Below are positions 5,284 through 6,448 of a stretch of 6,448 nucleotides of DNA, in pieces. Position numbers and translations under genes: made by a program. Positions within the stretch are counted from its first letter, which is position 1, and the number at the start of each line of letters is the position of its first letter. The notes beneath the pieces are model-generated. The model was not told the DNA's origin. It saw only the letters and a program-made list of their open reading frames with translations, and made no database searches. The stretch is from Hadesarchaea archaeon (GTDB lineage Archaea > Hadarchaeota > Hadarchaeia > Hadarchaeales > Hadarchaeaceae): assembly GCA_030615805.1 (NCBI GenBank), contig JAUWYN010000044.1, positions 1 to 6,448 of the forward strand, in the 5' to 3' direction.

Positions 5284-6105
5284 ATGTCTGAACCAATGGA
5301 TGGGTTTGAGCCAGAAATACTACGCATATTCGAAGACGCCGACGATGCAATGCAAGGGGTTCTTGGTTTTCAACTTTATATTTATGCATCTGCCCACAGC
5401 AAGTTTCAAGACAAGGTGTCAAAAATTATTATAAATAAACACATTGCTCCTTATCGCCCCCCAATCCATACCTTCCCTCTTACGAAGGTTTGGCACCGGA
5501 AATTTATTCCAGAGGAACTTGTGAGCGAAATGGCCAAGGGCTTTGAGTGGTATTTCACCTTTTCTTCTCTAACTAATCTGATTGGCATATTTGAAGCTGC
5601 ACTAAAAGATTTCACGGATTATCTGGTTAAAAAGGGAGAAATTAAAAAGATTACTGGATACAAAAATCTCTTGCGGTGGACATTTAACTTTGTTGAATTA
5701 AAGAAAGATAAACTCTTTCGCGGAGCACAAGATAACGATAGTAAGAAGATTAGAGCTAATGTGCCAGATGTTTGTTGTGAAGTTGATGAAGCGTGGCGAG
5801 CACGGAATTGCTTCGTGCACAATCGTGGGCTATTCGATGAAGACTACGGTAAGAAACCAATACCCGTACCAAGTAGAGATCCGAAGATGCGTCCAGAGTT
5901 CAAAGAGTTTCAAGAACATCCCGAGCGAGAGATTAGGGTTCCTATGACTTTTGATAAATATGTGGAGTATGGTTGTTCTCACATCGAACTATTGCATAAT
6001 CTGCACGATTTGATTCAAGGGGAATGTTTTGGTCTAAAAACAAGTGGCTATAGTTACAAAATGCGTGAAAAGAGAATAGATTGGCGCCGCGTATTCAACC
6101 CATAG
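5284..6105 (+). CDS. HEPN-domain protein, putative ribonuclease
   Basis: A 273-residue protein with the hallmark R-x4-H motif of HEPN ribonucleases: Arg174-Asn175-Cys-Phe-Val-His179, followed by Asn180 and Gly182 (RNCFVHNRGLFDEDY). In HEPN RNases the Arg and His form the active site at a dimer interface and cut RNA, often tRNA or mRNA, in toxin-antitoxin, abortive-infection and CRISPR contexts. The preceding helix (ACCEVDEAWRA-like, about 163-173) and an earlier long helix (about 94-115, SSLTNLIGIFEAALKDF) fit the paired-helix HEPN core. The first ~90 residues and the tail after 195 match nothing I recognise. No transmembrane segment is seen. No nucleotidyltransferase (MNT) antitoxin lies beside it; the divergent neighbour is PINA-like. 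Codon use is AT-richer than PINA, so transfer is plausible. Start ATG 5284 is the likely choice; ATG 5296 is possible. A defence or toxin role is inferred from family, not shown. Confidence 0.75.
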   Translation: MSEPMDGFEPEILRIFEDADDAMQGVLGFQLYIYASAHSKFQDKVSKIIINKHIAPYRPPIHTFPLTKVWHRKFIPEELVSEMAKGFEWYFTFSSLTNLIGIFEAALKDFTDYLVKKGEIKKITGYKNLLRWTFNFVELKKDKLFRGAQDNDSKKIRANVPDVCCEVDEAWRARNCFVHNRGLFDEDYGKKPIPVPSRDPKMRPEFKEFQEHPEREIRVPMTFDKYVEYGCSHIELLHNLHDLIQGECFGLKTSGYSYKMREKRIDWRRVFNP

Positions 6106-6109
6106 TCTT

Positions 6110-6192
6110 TCCCAACTCGTGCATCTCCTGTATCACGACACATGTTGTGACAGAAGATTTTCAACAATGCCTGTCCCAGTGCAGAGTTGGGA
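6110..6192 (+). repeat. 83-nt folded element bounded by a long inverted repeat
   Basis: Begins five bases after the HEPN stop codon. TCCCAACTC (6110-6118) pairs perfectly with GAGTTGGGA (6184-6192). After one bulged G, TGCA (6120-6123) pairs with TGCA (6180-6183), making a 13-bp closing stem. Inside, a second hairpin has arms TCACGAC and GTTGTGA around an ACAT loop (about 6136-6153), extended by CTG/CAG with a two-base bulge. It could be a 3'-UTR structure of the HEPN mRNA, a separate small RNA, or a miniature inverted-repeat element. I see no target-site duplication and no T-run typical of a terminator directly after it. The strand is given as that of the upstream gene. Confidence 0.5.
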
Positions 6193-6309
6193 GTGCTCTA
6201 AAACCTATTATTTGCAAGTACCCAGCCCAATTCATAACACTTCTAAGAGATTGCTTCTCAGAGCCTCTAGCTTGAAGATTATAGGGGTTTTAAGGACTGT
6301 TTTCATTAG
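6193..6309. other. Intergenic gap between the folded element and tRNA-Ala, nothing recognised
   Basis: AT-leaning sequence without a convincing gene. A 24-codon minus-strand frame (MKTVLKTPIIFKLEALRSN...) begins just after the tRNA 3' end, but it is only the tail of a frame running through the tRNA and has no promoter. I found no direct repeat of the tRNA 3' end that would mark an integrated element. Confidence 0.5.
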
Positions 6310-6371
6310 TGGACCTGCCGGGATTCGAACCCGGGACCTTCGGCTTGCAAAGCCGACGTCTAAGCCCCCCA
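6310..6371 (-). tRNA. tRNA-Ala(UGC), 3' part including anticodon and T arms
   Basis: Read on the complement: D-stem 3' strand AGAC (6358-6361); anticodon stem TCGGC/GCCGA (6352-6356 and 6340-6344) around loop TTTGCAA with anticodon TGC (6347-6349); variable loop AGGTC; T-stem CCGGG/CCCGG with loop TTCGAAT (6318-6334); acceptor 3' strand CAGGTCC (6311-6317); discriminator A at 6310. CCA is not encoded. Every helix downstream of the D loop pairs perfectly. The matching 5' parts, an acceptor strand like GGACCTG or GGGCCTG and a D-stem strand like GTCT, are not found in the remaining ~77 bases to the window edge. The D-loop run GGGGGGCTT continues into GC-rich DNA that does not look like tRNA. 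The gene is therefore interrupted in the D loop or split. Confidence 0.85.
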
Positions 6372-6448
6372 CGCGCTGCCCTCCGCCCGGACACCTGAGA
6401 TGCCACCAATGTAATCTAGCGACCGTGTGCCAGGGCATTCCTTCTCGC
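6372..6448 (-). other. Candidate D-loop intron, or leader of a split tRNA-Ala half
   Basis: GC-rich on the side touching the D loop (complement reads GTCCGGGCGGAGGGCAGCGCG), less so beyond. TGCCCT (complement of about 6432-6437) can pair with AGGGCA close to the exon, and CGCT with AGCG, so it can fold on itself as a tRNA intron would. A bulge-helix-bulge cannot be verified without the 5' exon, which must lie beyond position 6448 if this is an intron. A weak AT element (CTAGATTACATT) about 20-25 bases before the GC-rich part would be the only promoter-like signal if it is instead the start of a separate 3' half. Confidence 0.35.

Noticed and set aside
5150..5422. 91-codon N-terminal extension of the PINA-like frame
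   Set aside because: It lies upstream of the TATA-predicted transcript start at about 5151, overlaps the divergent HEPN gene, and lacks domain-like sequence; the PIN domain starts at MPKTYVPDTS.
6193..6309. Search for a duplicated tRNA 3' end marking an integrated element
   Set aside because: No repeat of the T-arm/acceptor sequence was found elsewhere in the window, so integration at the tRNA is not supported.
6232..6438. Minus-strand 68-residue open frame
   Set aside because: The SRRSRVRIPAG segment is the well-known false translation of a tRNA T arm; the frame runs through tRNA-Ala.

Overview
The window is archaeal and most likely comes from a thermophilic TACK-type archaeon. The evidence is a 23S rRNA of archaeal type with very GC-rich helices, TATA/BRE promoters placed about 26 bp from the inferred starts, at least one nearly leaderless mRNA, a PIN-ATPase-KH protein of the PINA family, and a tRNA gene that appears to carry a non-canonical intron. 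The sequence alone does not support a genus.

Layout. Positions 1 to about 1890 are the 5' two thirds (domains I-III) of a 23S rRNA gene on the minus strand; the rest lies beyond the left edge. The gene has its own promoter near 1996-2033. The next gene is a divergent SemiSWEET-type sugar transporter (2122-2382, +), not a 16S rRNA or a tRNA, so the 23S gene appears unlinked from 16S. An AT-rich nucleoside 2-deoxyribosyltransferase-like gene follows (2483-2893, -), convergent with the transporter.

The stretch 2909-3556 looks empty at first sight but holds several things. There is a 37-residue ORF (3124-3237, -) with a strong BRE/TATA and a GTGAT ribosome-binding element. An open frame after it (2975-3139) could be the rest of a broken gene. 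Directly upstream of that promoter is an array of about five imperfect repeats with a 19-20 bp period (3300-3394). A GC-rich, nested inverted-repeat island follows (3424-3488), which may be a structured RNA.

Positions 3557-5149 (-) encode the 530-residue PINA-like protein. Divergent from it is a 273-residue HEPN-domain protein (5284-6105, +) with an intact R-x4-H ribonuclease motif. An 83-nt folded element begins five bases after its stop codon. The right end holds the 3' part of tRNA-Ala(UGC) on the minus strand. Its acceptor 5' strand and D-stem 5' strand are absent from the remaining ~75 bases, so the gene is either interrupted by a D-loop intron or split.

How it fits together. The 23S, PINA and tRNA genes are core functions (ribosome, recombination/repair, translation). 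The AT-rich transferase-like gene, the small ORF region and the HEPN gene look like accessory insertions between them. No operon is evident, because neighbouring genes are mostly divergent or convergent with separate promoters.
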